This document shows, piece after piece, positions 37,604-50,846 of a DNA stretch of 64,000 nt. Every line of letters starts with the position of its first letter. The stretch's first letter is position 1. Both the position numbers and the translations under genes were made by a program. Source of the DNA: Glandiceps talaboti. Taxonomy: Eukaryota; Hemichordata; Enteropneusta; Spengelidae. The notes under the pieces are model-generated. The model was not told the DNA's origin and did no database searches. It worked only from the letters and a program-made list of their open reading frames with translations. The DNA lies in contig NC_135569.1 in assembly GCF_964340395.1 (NCBI RefSeq), positions 17,646,257 through 17,710,256 of the forward strand, written 5' to 3'.

Positions 37604-39275
37604 CAGGGCATGCCTTTTGAGGCGAGCGATCGCTCCGCTCGCCTACCGCTCACGCAAATTAAAATCCACGAGACCGATTTTCCACTCGCGTGGGCCCCAA
37701 CCAACTTGTGCAACAGCCTGATATCATTTTTCAATATGTGGTTACCATAAAAATCAACGTTTATTTGGTACAATTACGTGGTGGGAGCGTGGAACACTTC
37801 CGTGTTCATAATCGTTGATCTCCAGCTGAAGTCAGCGCTGTCATTCATGACCTATATATGTATCTGAAATTTGCATTGTACTACCTTATATGGGAAAAAT
37901 AGTGACGTATTTGAAGCGGGACGATGTCATGGCATATCATGAATATTGATCAGCTCAGTATGCAGGGAGATTTCAACTTTCGCATCATTGCAAATTGCGC
38001 AATTACGGTTGATATGATGACTGTTTGGAGTTTTCGTTTTCAGCAATCCGTCAATGAGTTTAGTTTTAAATTCCGATCGCCCTAGTTTTGTTAGAACATG
38101 GTTTTGGAGACCATCCTACGTGAATGTCTCCTCCGGAACATGAACAACAACTGCGATTTATAGTCGCTACACAAAGTACGTACATGCCCAGAGTTCCGAC
38201 AATAGCTTGGCGATGTTTTGGAGGGCATTGAAAGAATGGCAATAAAATATTATAAGATCGATTATTTTACCAAATAAAAATAAAAATAATCTGTCGATAT
38301 TTTTCCCATCTTATCTTATTATTCTCGTGCAGTTTTCAGAGAAATTCTCGGGTTTTTATTTCATAATCTCCAACACAAGTTTCATTGTTTTTGTCCGACG
38401 ATCTATTCAACTGCCGACCACGTCTGTTTTACCTCCATGACTTTATCGACTGCTGTAACATATAAAATATTTGCTCGAATTTTCGCCTTGTCGTGATTTC
38501 TAAAACAAAGTAGGTCTGCTGCTCAGACGTGAACGGATCTCGCTACTTTAGTCGGCGACACCGGTCGTCCTTGTGCAGGTACTAGGTGGGGTTACGTGTG
38601 TTATTGTCTCGGATCGAGTGAATGGTTACAAATTAGTCAAATTAATTAGCAAGCAATTTAACGTCAACGTCAAAGCTCAACATCAGGAGGCATTTGTCAT
38701 CTGGGGTACGTTAGTTTTTGTCAATTCATTATAGTTTTGAACAATCTCAAGTTTGAATTAGCTGCATTTTAAGCGAAATAGAAGTGGTGGTTTCTTCAAT
38801 GCCCTCCAAAACATGTACTTTGTAGCGACTATAAATTGTTCCGGAGGAGATATTCAGGTAGTATGTTTTTATAAAAACGTTCTAAGAAAACAAGACCAGT
38901 TAGAATTTGAAATTAAAAACCTAGTTTTCTATTGTACTACTTGTAGTCACAACAAAAAAACTGAATATTTTTTCATGATTTTGATGTGCACAGACTTAAC
39001 AAAATTGTTGCAATAATAATTGTTGTACAAATAACCAAACGAACTGTTACTTATAAATATATTTTTGCATACAATTTTTAAATGTTTTTTTTTTTCAATT
39101 TTATTTATTCAGAGCCAACTGGCCAAAAATATAAATAGAAATGAAAATGAATTTTTTTTCTTCACTCTCCTGACTATTTTCAGGAGAGGTATTAAATCAC
39201 TCGCCTACCACTCGTCTGGATGGTTTCAGGAGAGTGGTTTTTAGCTCTCCTGCCATTTTCAAAAGACATGCCCTG
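37604..39275. mobile_element. hAT-like transposon with 6-bp AACACT duplication
   Basis: TIRs CAGGGCATGCCTTTTGA (left) and CAGGGCATGTCTTTTGA (right, reverse complement). AACACT lies at both edges (37598-37603 and 39276-39281), and removing the element restores the 45-bp array. The CAGGG terminus resembles hAT elements, although these more often duplicate 8 or 5 bp. Length 1672 bp. No transposase; the frame at 38813-39016 is not recognised. An internal inverted pair lies at about 38114-38236 and 38793-38866 (CTCCTCCGGAACA, TTTTGGAGGGCATTGAA), suggesting a second element or captured palindrome. Confidence 0.78.
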
Positions 39276-39417
39276 AACACTAATAATATATAGATCTTTA
39301 CTAAGATCACAACACTAATAATATATAGATCTTTACTATGCAGCAGAAAGACCACAACACTAATAATATATAGATCTTTACTATGCAGCAGAAAGATCAC
39401 AACACTAATAATAATCA
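39276..39417 (+). repeat. 45-bp tandem repeat, right part
   Basis: About three copies, one shortened (lacking ATGCAGCAGAA), continuing the array from 37603. Confidence 0.88.
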
Positions 39418-40030
39418 TTAGGAGTGTCTTGGATAATGTCAGGATGGGTGGTTAGTACAAGTGATCTCATCTCAGGTTTTCCATAAAATGTCAACATAGC
39501 GGGGAAAAAAAGAATGAGTGGCATCAAACAAAATGTCAATCACAATTCATATCATATCCATTTGGTTTTTGCTGAAGAGAAATCTAGGAGATAGCTGGGG
39601 GCTCTGATAACAGTGTGGAAACTCAGCATTGCATAGCTATAGTATATGATGCAACTGAGCATTGAATTCCAATGATATGAATATGATTACATCTGATGGA
39701 GTGAACACAGATATGAATTGTGCTCCAGGCTGTAAATGCAATTTATTACTTTTACAAAACTACATTAAGACTCCCAAACAAAGTTTTAAGCATCTCATCT
39801 GACCAAAATAAAGTGCTTTAGGAAGCTGGCCAGGGTTGTTAATCATATTCATGTAATGTATCTTCAGGAGAAAACAACTAATGATTCCATTAAAGTCCTG
39901 GCTTGCCCACATGGGGAATTCATAATTATACATCTATGCACTTAAGGTATGCTTATAAAACATAATTATTCACATGTCATTTATCTTCTTTCTTTTACAA
40001 GACAGAAATCTGCTATTCCGATGTATCACT
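39418..40030. other. Unannotated intron sequence
   Basis: No exon or repeat recognised. Confidence 0.35.
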
Positions 40031-40035
40031 TTGTC

Positions 40036-40385
40036 ATACATGTTCATTATGCTACTGAATGCCATACGTGTGTTCAGTTATGCTATTAAATGTCATACGT
40101 GTGTTCAGTTATGCTACTGAATGCCATACGTGTGTCCAGTTATGCTACTGAATGCCATACATGTGTTCAGTTATGCTACTGAATGTCATAGAGTGTCCAG
40201 TTATGCTACTGAATGTCATACGTGTGTTCAGTTATGCTATTAAATGTCATATGTGTGTTCAGTTATGCTACTGAATGTCATAGAGTGTCCAGTTATGCTA
40301 CTGAATGCCATACATGTGTTCAGTTATGCTACTGAATGTCATAGTGTCCAGTTATGCTATTAAATGTCATATGTGTGTTCTACAT
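40036..40385 (+). repeat. Minisatellite of about 30 bp, 11-12 degenerate copies
   Basis: Unit TGTTCAGTTATGCTACTGAA plus TGCCATACG, with TATTAAATG variants and short units lacking CATACG. Confidence 0.9.
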
Positions 40386-40649
40386 ACATGTGTATTTACC
40401 TTTCTTTCATTCTTTCCATACTACAGCTTCACTTGCAAAGATGATGATCTCAGTAATTATTACAATTCTTTTCATTATACAGAACATTTGAGATAATCTA
40501 CATAATGACTTCATAATTGACTAATACTAATGATAACAAGACAAAATCACATCTACATCTCTTTAAAATCATGTCAAAAATCCATGTCAAAAATCAAAAT
40601 TTTGAAAGAAAATGCAAGTTATTAAAATTTCACTTGTTTCAAATCAAAA

Positions 40650-41020
40650 TGACACAAAATTAGGCATTCATTCTATTTGTAAGACAAAATTAGGCATTCA
40701 TTCTATTTGTAAGACAAAATTAGGCATTCATTCTATTTGTAAGACAAAATTAGGCATTCATTCTATTTGTATGACAAAATTAGTCATTCATTCTATTTGT
40801 AAGACAAAATTAGGCATTCATTCTATTGTAAGACAAAATTAGGCATTCATTCTATTTGTAAGACAAAATTAGGCATTCACTCTATTTGTAAGACAAAATT
40901 AGGCATTCATTCTATTTGTAAGACAAAATTAGGCATTCATTCTATTTGTAAGACAAAATTAGGCATTCATTCTATTGTAAGACAAAATTGGGCATTCATT
41001 CTATTGTAAGACAAAATCAT
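40650..41020 (+). repeat. 30-bp minisatellite, about 13 copies
   Basis: Unit AAGACAAAATTAGGCATTCA plus TTCTATTTGT; some units lack one T or two. Confidence 0.94.
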
Positions 41021-42105
41021 AAGTGAATATTATTTGGTTTGTAGTCATAAAAAAATAAATTTGTGTGTGGTGAAGTTGTTTACTTAATAAATTGACGTTA
41101 TACATGGACAAAAACAATCTCAAAAACATTTTTTTCTAAAGGTACATAAAAATAACCCATCATGCACTGTCAATGCAGATTGATAATCATCAAATAACTT
41201 TAGTTGTGACATCCACAAAATGATTGATAGCCAGTTTTGATATATTGATATGAGTTGAGTTCTGATATCATATTACACTTGGCTAGTGGCTATCTGTAGA
41301 ATACTGTGTAAGTGTATCCATACATAGATTATCACATACACAGATACGTAAAAGTGATAGAAATAAATTGTGAGTTTTACATACTTGTGTTTAGAAACTC
41401 CTATAGTATGTAGAAGTTGAATTAGTTCATAAGCTTATTCAAACCCAAAGTACTATACAATATGTTTCACAATTTTTTTACCAAAGCAACTGAAATTTTC
41501 ATTACATTGTAAAACGCAAAGCAAGATATCACAAAGTCTTTCAGTTCACATGATGGATACAATACATTTATGTTGTCACAGTAGCTATAACATAAGAAAT
41601 TATGATTAATAATAATACTATGTGAATTCAACTAAAAACTCTGACAACAATTCCTTTGAATTTCATGCTCAGACAGGAGCTACAGTAGTTCATATCTGGA
41701 TTAGAGACACAATAGACATTCGGCTATCCACATCATTCACAATGATCAGTTACAGCAAGGTTCCATTCAGTAACAAGACCAATGATTACTTTTCCAACCC
41801 TTTTAGTCAAACAATTCAAGCAGTACCAGTAATACTATCAAATAATCAGATAGACCAATCTAAGATGGTCTGCAAACAAATTTGCAATCAGAGTTTGAAA
41901 TCTATCTGACAAGAAAAGGTTAGGTATCTATTGAATTCTTTGATAAGTCTAGAAGAAGACTAGCAACTTACAATCCTAGCTTTGGATATTACACCAATGT
42001 AAAAATGTCACTCAGGAAAAAAATAGATCACCATTTGTGATCCAAAGTTTGTGAGGATTGAAACCAACTTAGTTGTTATCAGTTACAAGATTTAGTGAAA
42101 CATGT
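41021..42105. other. Unannotated intron sequence
   Basis: The 95-codon frame at 41622-41909 has no recognised features and no splice support. Nothing else seen. Confidence 0.35.
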
Positions 42106-42111
42106 AAATGT

Positions 42112-43030
42112 CATTCTCATATCTGTGTATTATCATATTATCAGTTATCTGTGTATTATCATATTATCAGTTATCTGTGTATTATCATATTATCAGTTAT
42201 CTGTGTATTATCATATTATCAGTTATCTGTGTATTATTATATTATCAGTTATCTGTGTATTATTATAGTATCAGTTATCTGTGTATTATTATATTATCAG
42301 TTATCTGTGTATTATTATAGTATCAGTTATCTGTGTATTATCATATTATCAGTTATCTGTGTATTATCATATTATCAGTTATCTGTGTATTATTATAGTA
42401 TCAGTTATCTGTGTATTATCATATTATCAGTTATCTGTGTATTATAATATTATCAGTTATCTGTGTATTATTATATTATCAGTTATCTGTGTATTATCAT
42501 AGTATCAGTTATCTGTGTTATTATAGTATCAGTTATCTGTGTATTATCATAGTATCAGTTATCTGTGTATTATTATAGTATCAGTTATCTGTGTATTATC
42601 ATAGTATCAGTTATCTGTGTATTATTATATTATCAGTTATCTGTGTATTATCATAGTATCAGTTATCTGTGTATTATTATATTATCAGTTATCTGTGTAT
42701 TATTATAGTATCAGTTATCTGTGTATTATCATATTATCAGTTATCTGTGTATTATTATAGTATCAGTTATCTGTGTATTATCATATTATCAGTTATCTGT
42801 GTATTATAATATTATCAGTTATCTGTGTATTATTATATTATCAGTTATCTGTGTATTATCATAGTATCAGTTATCTGTATTATTATAGTATCAGTTATCT
42901 GTGTATTATCATAGTATCAGTTATCTGTGTATTATTATATTATCAGTTATCTGTGTATTATCATAGTATCAGTTATCTGTGTATTATTATATTATCAGTT
43001 ATCTGTGTTTTATTATATTATCCTAGTTAT
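42112..43030 (+). repeat. 27-bp minisatellite, about 34 copies
   Basis: Unit TCAGTTATCTGTGTATTATC plus ATATTAT. TATTAT and TAGTAT forms alternate, and a multi-unit block near 42360-42540 is repeated near 42720-42900. Frames rich in Ile/Tyr/Ser are artefacts. Confidence 0.94.
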
Positions 43031-43149
43031 CTGATTTTGAACGATTTGTCAGGAACTACCTGGCTTATCCAGGCTTGCATTCCTAGAGGCCATGTTAGGT
43101 CATATTAGGTCAAGTTAGGTCACAATAGATTGAAATCTCAGTATTTGAC

Positions 43150-43375
43150 TTATTGTAGTCAAAAAAATTCCAACTACAAATATCGCTGTCATTCGACCAA
43201 ATCTGTATATGTTGTGAAACAAAGTGGTGTGCACATGTCCCATACTAAGATATATCACCTCTGTGCAGGTTTGAATGAAATTAAGAATTGTATGTCAAAG
43301 AAATGGCATCTTCTGGATGGACAGACACACAGACAGAAGCCAATAATACTAGTCCCTCCTTTGGAGTACTCAAAT
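43150..43375 (+). repeat. Interspersed repeat family 2, diverged copy
   Basis: AACTACAAATATCGCTGTCA, AAGTGGTGTGCACATG, CACCTCTGTGCAGGTTTGAA and (GACA)n, all in the family order. Confidence 0.6.
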
Positions 43376-44742
43376 ATAACACTAGGAATTGCATACCAAA
43401 ATTGCTGTCCAGCTTAGTTTATTATACAATATGCATTACACCAAAATGTAGACAAATTTCAAAAAATTCACATATCAAGATTTGTTATTCCTGCAATGTA
43501 CAAGATACTTGCTATGAGCTGAGAACATGAAGGGATGATATGTACAAGTATGATAGCTAAACATGGCTACAGTACACTGATTCTATACTCAATTCAATTT
43601 GTGTCTGATTACAACAGTACAATGGTCTCTCTCTCCCTACTCATGAAAATTACATGAAATTGCAACAAACATCAGGAATTTCTTGACTGAAGCAATGCTT
43701 TATCTTGACAGTGCACCATTAGTTTTAAAACTGGCAGCTAAATTGAATTTGATGTACTGAACAACTTATCCCTTCTCTTCCTATTTGGTTTACCCTCATT
43801 CTTAAACCACTTGTGAAAAGCTGAAGCCCCAAGAAATCAACACTACATGTACTGTGGGCCTGTTTTAATTTGCTTAACTCCGATTTTAATTTCATTTAGG
43901 GACTCTACTAGCAACATTAATAAGGAAACAGAGTGGAAACCCTAGCTTCTAACAATATCCCCTACAATTTAATTAAGGCAAGAACACGCAACTGAGCTTA
44001 GAGCTGAACTAACAGGTCAATTAGACTTGCAGATTAATTAGTTATTAGGGATTCCATTCAACAACAAGGGGATATGTTGCCCATTAGTGCATGCTTCTTT
44101 TCCAGGGATTTTAATTATTTTACAGCTATGCAGGGCAATTTCTTTCTGTATCTGTTGAATGTTTTATTATGTATTCAATTATTCAAAAACAATGATTTCA
44201 ATTTGTAACATTTCACTTTTTTGTTTTCTAGCAGACCCTGGGAGATTGTAAGTCAAATGGCTAGTTTGTAGATATGTCATTTATTCTCATCTCAGCTTCA
44301 AGTCAGTCTTTTACCATCACCCTTCAAAACCATTATATAAATGTTTGGAAACTAAAAGAAGAAGCAATTTCTAACGATCATGAAAGACATTTTGATATTC
44401 CTTTTAAAAGTAATAATTAGACTAATTCTAATATCATAATATTGGTTATAATGCAAGAAATCATATATTAATTTATTTCCTAAATAACAAATAATACTCC
44501 TCAATTTTTTTTTCAGCACACACACAATCAACCAACTAGCTACCCAGCCAGCCAGCCAGCCAGCCAGCCAACATACCAACTTACAATCAACACATTTCAA
44601 CCAGCCATTCAACTTTTCATTAGTGACACACACAAGTACAGACACAGAGTGTATATTTGCAATAAATGATACATTGTCTCTCTGACGTACTTGTTTCCAA
44701 GAATCATTCTTTTAATACAAGTAATGGTATATGTAAACTGAC
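43376..44742. other. Intron between exons A and B, no further exon seen
   Basis: Largely non-repetitive. A short (CAGC)n tract lies at 44547-44570. Confidence 0.4.
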
Positions 44743-44874
44743 CTTTAGTGTTTCAATAGTTTGTCTGTTATCATAATTAATTATTGTAAGGTGAGTCTCC
44801 ATCAATGCAAATATAAACTGTCTACTGTGTTCGGCAACCAGATTGAGTTCAAACAAGACAGACTTAGTAAAGAT
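44743..44874 (-). CDS. Receptor gene exon A: C-terminal half of an FN3 domain
   Basis: Inferred internal exon of 44 codons. On the minus strand an acceptor ending CTATTAG precedes it and a donor GTCAGT follows. An alternative acceptor 12 bases further in (ending ACTAAG) keeps the same frame. The peptide starts IFTKSVLFELNLVAEH and ends DNRQTIETLK. Its alternating hydrophobic pattern fits strands C to F of a fibronectin type III domain. It ends in phase 0, matching the phase-0 start of exon B, so the F-strand runs straight into IRARTEAGFG. The first half of the FN3 domain (the expected Trp strand) was not found upstream. A 25-bp minisatellite begins about 13 bases beyond the acceptor. FN3 identity is inference from the joined exons; the exon alone would be hard to identify. 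Confidence 0.6.
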
Positions 44875-44887
44875 CTAATAGCACTAG

Positions 44888-46381
44888 CTGATCTGAATAT
44901 TCTACAGAATAACTGATCTGAATATTCTACAGGATAGCTGATCTGAATATTCTACAGAATAGCTGATCTGAATATTCTACAGAATAGCTGATCTGAATAT
45001 TCTACAGAATAGCTGATCTGAATATTCTTCAGAATAGCTGATCTGAATATTCTACAGAATAGCTGATCTGAATATTCTACAGAATAGCTGATCTGAATAT
45101 TCTACAGAATAACTGATCTGAATATTCTTCAGAATAGCTGATCTGAATATTCTACAGAATAGCTGATCTGAATATTCTACAGAATAACTGATCTGAATAT
45201 TCTACAGAATAACTGATCTGAATATTCTACAGAATAGCTGATCTGAATATTCTACAGAATAGCTGATCTGAATATTCTACAGAATAACTGATCTGAATAT
45301 TCTACAGAATAACTGATCTGAATATTCTACAGAATAGCTGATCTGAATATTCTACAGAATAGCTGATCTGAATATTCTACAGAATAGCTGATCTGAATAT
45401 TCTACAGAATAGCTGATCTGAATATTCTACAGAATAACTGATCTGAATATTCTTCAGAATAGCTGATCTGAATATTCTACAGAATAGCTGATCTGAATAT
45501 TCCACAGAATAGCTGATCTGAATATTCCACAGAATAGCTGATCTGAATATTCTACAGAATAACTGATCTGAATATTCTTCAGAATAGCTGATCTGAATAT
45601 TCTACAGAATAGCTGATCTGAATATTCTACAGAATAGCTGATCTGAATATTCCACAGAATAGCTGATCTGAATATTCTACAGAATAACTGATCTGAATAT
45701 TCTACAGAATAACTGATCAGAATATTCTACAGAATAGCTGATCTGAATATTCCACAGAATAGCTGATCTGATTATTCCAGAGAATAGCTGATCTGAATAT
45801 TGTACAGAATAACTGATCTGAATATTCTACAGAATAACTGATCTGAATATTCTACAGAATAACTGATCTGAATATTCTGCAGAATAGCTGATCTGATTAT
45901 TCTACAGAATAACTGATCTGAATATTCTACAGAATAGCTGATCTGAATATTCTACAGAATAACTGATCTGATTATTCTACAGAATAACTGATCTGAATAT
46001 TCTACAGAATAACTGATCTGAATATTCTACAGAATAGCTGATCTGAATATTCTACAGAATAACTGATCTGATTATTCTACAGAATAACTGATCTGAATAT
46101 TCTACAGAATAGCTGATCTGAATATTCTACAGAATAACTGATCTGAATATTCTACAGAATAACTGATCTGAATATTCTACAGAATAGCTGATCTGAATAT
46201 TCTACAGAATAACTGATCTGAATATTCTACAGAATAACTGATCTGAATATTCTACAAAATAACTGATCTGAATATTCTACAGAATAACTGATCTGAATAT
46301 TCTACAGAATAACTGATCTGAATATTGTACAGAATAACTGATCTGAATATTCTACAAAATAACTGATCTGAATATTCTACA
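44888..46381 (+). repeat. 25-bp minisatellite, about 60 copies, abutting exon A
   Basis: Unit CTGATCTGAATATTCTACAG plus AATAG or AATAA. On the minus strand each unit reads TATTCTGTAG, resembling a 3' splice site. The array ends about 13 bases before the exon A acceptor. Confidence 0.95.
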
Positions 46382-47545
46382 CCCAGAAAGCATACTTTCA
46401 ATATTACTATGGCATTGTGAATACTTTCAGTTACTCCTACTGTCACATTGGTTTATGGCAATACAACTGAAATGGTTGTAGTCTCACAAGTGAACAACAT
46501 TAAAGAAATGCAGACAAAAAATGTCATTAAATGACAAAACTTTTTTTCAAATTGTCTATGATTATAATCAAGATATTTGTATGATCCATTTCTAAGCATC
46601 AGATTATGAGAGCAGATAACACATCATAATCTGTCCAATCACAATATATTTTTTTGTCATACTTATCCACAACATTGAAATTCTATTAAGAAAGAAAAAG
46701 TAACACTGTTATAAGTTGTGCAATTCCTTAATCTTGCCAATATCTAGTGTGTGAATTCTGTGATTGCTCTATAGATATGCAGCCAATGGCTGCTGATCTG
46801 TACCTTTCCTACAAACAAATATCTGCTCGATATCTTTTTGACCTAATCTATATTTATTACTTCATCAGTGTTTTTTAAAATTTACTTGTATCTTATGATT
46901 GGGTAGGTAGTGTTGCAAAGTACTAGCTTATGATTTGACAAATTATATTTCTAAGGTAGCCTGTGATTGGACAAGCAGCATGCCTAAACTTGCTTATGAT
47001 TGGACAGGCAGTATTCCTAGGATAGTCTATGATTGGACATGTAGTGTTCCCAAAGTAAGCTGTGATTGGACAGACATTGTTCCTAAGCTAGCCTGTTCAT
47101 GATTGGATAAGCCACACAAACTTTAAATTTAAACTATTTACTATTTATGACATAGATCAGTTCAAGTCACAGTTGTGGATATTGTTGTCATAGAGACTGT
47201 AGAAGACATAGTTAGGTAAGAAATAAAATTTCAAAGTAAATTCAACTATTATCTTCTAACAGTTTTTTTTCTCACTGTATGTCCCGCCTCCTGGTGTCAT
47301 TCTTGCCTACTATTTGGTGTCACTCAATTGCATATTATTGTGCATTTATAGCATCTCTACAATTGAGTGTTCCTTGAAAATCTCATCACAAGTCTTCATG
47401 TAAGACATAACCCAACAAGTCATTGAAAATGACATAGTCCCCGCTATGATTGGGTTTTAAGGAACTGGCAGTTTATGTTGTCATTTTCAAACCTGGTTAA
47501 TGTTGTTTGGCCTCATATGGTTGTTTTTGATATCACTACTCTGTT
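46382..47545. other. Unannotated stretch with a degenerate 35-45 bp repeat
   Basis: At 46895-47110 the phrase TGATTGGACAxGxAGT recurs about five times at irregular spacing. No exon was supported. Confidence 0.45.
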
Positions 47546-48260
47546 CAAGCATGTCTGAGTTATGGCTTTGGACATGAAAACTGCGCCAACAAAATGGCTG
47601 CCAGGCAGCCATATCGGATTGTATCACGACGAAAATGGATATGCACATGTATGTCATAGAACACTGTGCTAATACTAACTTTGAATGAGATCTATTCAAG
47701 CATGTCTGAGTTATGACTTTGGACATGGAAAATTTGCAAACAAAACGGCTGCCAGGCAGCCATATTGAATCGTATCACGACAACAATGAATATGTACATG
47801 TATGTCATAGAACACTGTCCTAATACCAACTTTGAATGAGATCTGTTCAAGCATGTCTGAGTTATGGCTTTGGACATGGAAAATTCGCAAACAAAACGGC
47901 TGCCAGGCAGCCATATTGGATCGTATCACAACAACAATGAATATGCACATGTATGTCATAGAACACTGTCCTAATACCAACTTTGACTGAGATCTGTTCA
48001 AGCATGTCTGAGTTATGGCTTTGGACAGGGAAAATTCGCAAACAAAATGGCTGCTAGGCGGCCATATTGGATCATATCATAAAACAAATTGACGTGCATA
48101 TGTATGCCATAGTATGTTGCCCCTGTACCAAGTTTGAAAAAAATCCGTCCAGGCATCTCCAAGAAACGGCTGTGGACGGACGAAAGGACGGACACACGGA
48201 CACACAGACGCACGGAACCCAATCCATAAGTCCCTGTCCGGACTTTGTCCGGCAGGGGAC
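47546..48260 (+). repeat. 151-bp tandem repeat, about four copies, ending in a 3' tail
   Basis: CAAGCATGTCTGAGTTATG recurs at 47546, 47697, 47848 and 47999. Each unit has the palindrome GGCTGCCAGGCAGCC. The last unit continues into (GGAC)n and a hairpin (TCCCTGTCCGGACTTTGTCC). The family resembles 3'-tailed non-autonomous elements with tandem cores. Confidence 0.8.
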
Positions 48261-48299
48261 TAATTATGCAAGCCACCCCACCAAAACTAATCAGCGCTA

Positions 48300-48398
48300 A
48301 ATTACAGCCTGACAATGCCACATAGTAAATTGCAAAACATCTGCTTCAGTACTTTTTGAGATATCAGTGGAACAAAATTTCTGCACAGACACACAGAC

Positions 48399-48437
<39 letters not shown>

Positions 48438-48775
48438 TCGCCACGACATTACCTCCCATACAGGAGCTAAAAAGCTCACAATTGATAACATGGGTGAAGA
48501 CACTTGAATGAGGTCTCTATCTGTTAAACTTCAAGAGTTATTGGGCAAGGTGTGATTATTTACGACAAATATGGCCACCGTTTTGCTGTTGTCATGAGGG
48601 TTGCAAAACCAAGTGACATGCATATGCCCTCTATAATATCTGACATTTGTACCAGGTTTAGTTGAAATTGGCGCAAGTATATTGGAGATACAGGTGGACA
48701 TCGAAGGACGGACAGACGGATGGATGGACGGATGCGACCCAATGTAGTAGCTTGTGGGCTTTACTTGGGGGCTAA
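48300..48775 (+). repeat. Interspersed repeat fragments with (GACA)n and (GGAC)n tails
   Basis: Two adjacent family-2-like fragments, one ending in the (GACA)n at 48382-48436 and one in GGACGGATGGATGGACGGAT at about 48705-48735. Confidence 0.6.
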
Positions 48776-49400
48776 AAATACAACAGTGTACATATATTAG
48801 TAGAATCGTTAATTCATATTTAAACATTATATTATACATACAGTGGCAATCAATATTCTCCTCAAGCTCTTTCATATTTGTCACGATATGTATTTGCTAA
48901 TAGAAATATTATAGTTACAATACACAGGAGATTCAGCGTATGTAATGTATAACACCTAACATTGCTCACTCGTCTGTATCAAATAGCCAAGATGTACAAA
49001 CTACAAATTTCAGTTCCAATATTATTGTGGTACAACTGGTGATTGTCAATGAGTATGAGATGTTTATATCTATGTGTCTGTGTAATTGTGTCAACTTTAC
49101 ATCTGAGATGACTGGTGGGTAAATTCATGTGCTAACATTTCTAATGAAAGCTACAACATAAGATAATTTGTATGTCATGACACAAAGTAGTACTATGCTC
49201 TAACAAAATTTACTAATTGAAGGATAAATCATGAATGTTAACTAGCAAAGCTACCCATCATTAATAATTAGCACATTCTCTTACACAAAACGTGACCTGA
49301 AATTATGTACATTGCCACAACAGTTGCCTATGTCATTTCCTTCAACAAAACATGACTCCAAATTATGTACATTCCTACAACAGTTACCTTTGTATGACTT
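48776..49400. other. Unannotated stretch
   Basis: AT-rich. A short duplicated phrase (AAATTATGTACATTCCTACA and AAATTATGTACATTGCCACA) lies at about 49300-49385. Nothing else. Confidence 0.35.
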
Positions 49401-49451
49401 CATGGATATTAATGGCAATCAGTCCAGTGGTTTTTGACTTTCAAGTTGTTT

Positions 49452-49463
49452 ACACACAAACAC

Positions 49464-49494
<31 letters not shown>

Positions 49495-49509
49495 GACAGA
49501 CAGAGACAC

Positions 49510-49559
<50 letters not shown>

Positions 49560-49567
49560 GCAGGCAT

Positions 49568-49624
<57 letters not shown>

Positions 49625-49656
49625 TACATACATACATACATACATACATACAGACA
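49452..49656 (+). repeat. Compound microsatellite (CA)n(GACA)n(GCAC)n(CA)n(CATA)n
   Basis: Five simple-repeat blocks in series inside a family 1 relic whose 3' end (CAGTTCAGTTGTGCCTAA) follows at 49688-49706. Confidence 0.93.
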
Positions 49657-49994
49657 GACAGAGACACTCTGTGATACCTATACCATATCAGTTCAGTTGT
49701 GCCTAACATTGGAGACTGGTGAAAATCCTAGATATAACTGAGTTGAAAGTAGTGATAGTATTAAAATGTACAAACAGTTATATAATGATCTGGATGCAAC
49801 TGGACAGTATGGCTGCTTAGGTTTTACTGCCTGCCTAGTATTAGAAAATACAACATTGTCTGTTTAACAGATGATAATGTTTCTTTACGCAACATTTTAT
49901 TTTAAGGCGGCAACTCTTAGTGACACACTTCATTGGAACTTATAAACAGTGTGATAAAACAGTCTCTCTGTGTTCTACCCTTAACAGTCAGTTC

Positions 49995-50690
49995 TTATAC
50001 ATGAACCACTGCAGGCAGTTCACATATAAATTGACCACTGCAGTCAGTTCACATATAAATTGACCACTACCAGCAGAGTTCATTCACATATACAATGACC
50101 ACTGCAGTCAGTTCACATATAAATTGACCACTGCAGTCAGTTCACATATACAATGACCACTGCAGTCAGTTCACATATAAATTGACCACTGCAGTCAGTT
50201 CACATATACAATGACCACTGCAGTCAGTTCACATATACAATGAATGACCACTGCAGTCAGTTCACATATAAATTGACCACTGCAGTCAGTTCACATATAA
50301 ACTGACCACTGCAGTCAGTTCACATATACAATGACCACTGCAGTCAGTTCACATATACAATGACCACTGCAGTCAGTTCACATATAAATTGACCACTGCA
50401 GTCAGTTCACATATACAATGACCACTGCAGTCAGTTCACATATAAACTGACCACTGCAGTCAGTTCACATATACAATGACCACTGCAGTCAGTTCACATA
50501 TAAACTGACCACTGCAGTCAGTTCACATATACAATGACCACTGCAGTCAGTTCACATATACAATGACCACTGCAGTCAGTTCACATATAAATTGACCACT
50601 GCAGTCAGTTCACATATACAATGACCACTGCAGTCAGTTCACATATACAATGACCACTGCAGTCAGTTCACATATAAATTGACTGCTACA
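49995..50690 (+). repeat. 29-bp minisatellite, about 24 copies
   Basis: Unit GACCACTGCAGTCAGTTCAC plus ATATAAATT or ATATACAAT. The two end variants alternate irregularly. First copies are degenerate (TACCAGCAGAGTTCATTCAC). Confidence 0.94.
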
Positions 50691-50846
50691 GTGTTTTTAA
50701 AAAATGAAGAATTCTCCATATGACATTTCTTTCATCCAAGGCACATTCCATATTAATTCACCATCTTATAAGACTTTAGCAGCATATTGTCTGAATAAGT
50801 AATATGGTCTACATTTTCTAAGAATGTCATCATGGCTGTACATATT

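Noticed and set aside
42112-43030. Hydrophobic Ile/Tyr/Val frames that look like membrane proteins
   Set aside because: 27-bp minisatellite translation only.
46382-46446. Possible minus-strand exon (GVTESIHNAIVILKV)
   Set aside because: The donor would be the weak GTGTAG and the peptide does not supply the missing FN3 strands.
47156-47218. Plus-strand AG..GTAAGA segment open in one frame (QVTVVDIVVIETVEDIV)
   Set aside because: No neighbouring plus-strand exon to join, weak acceptor, and no domain signal.
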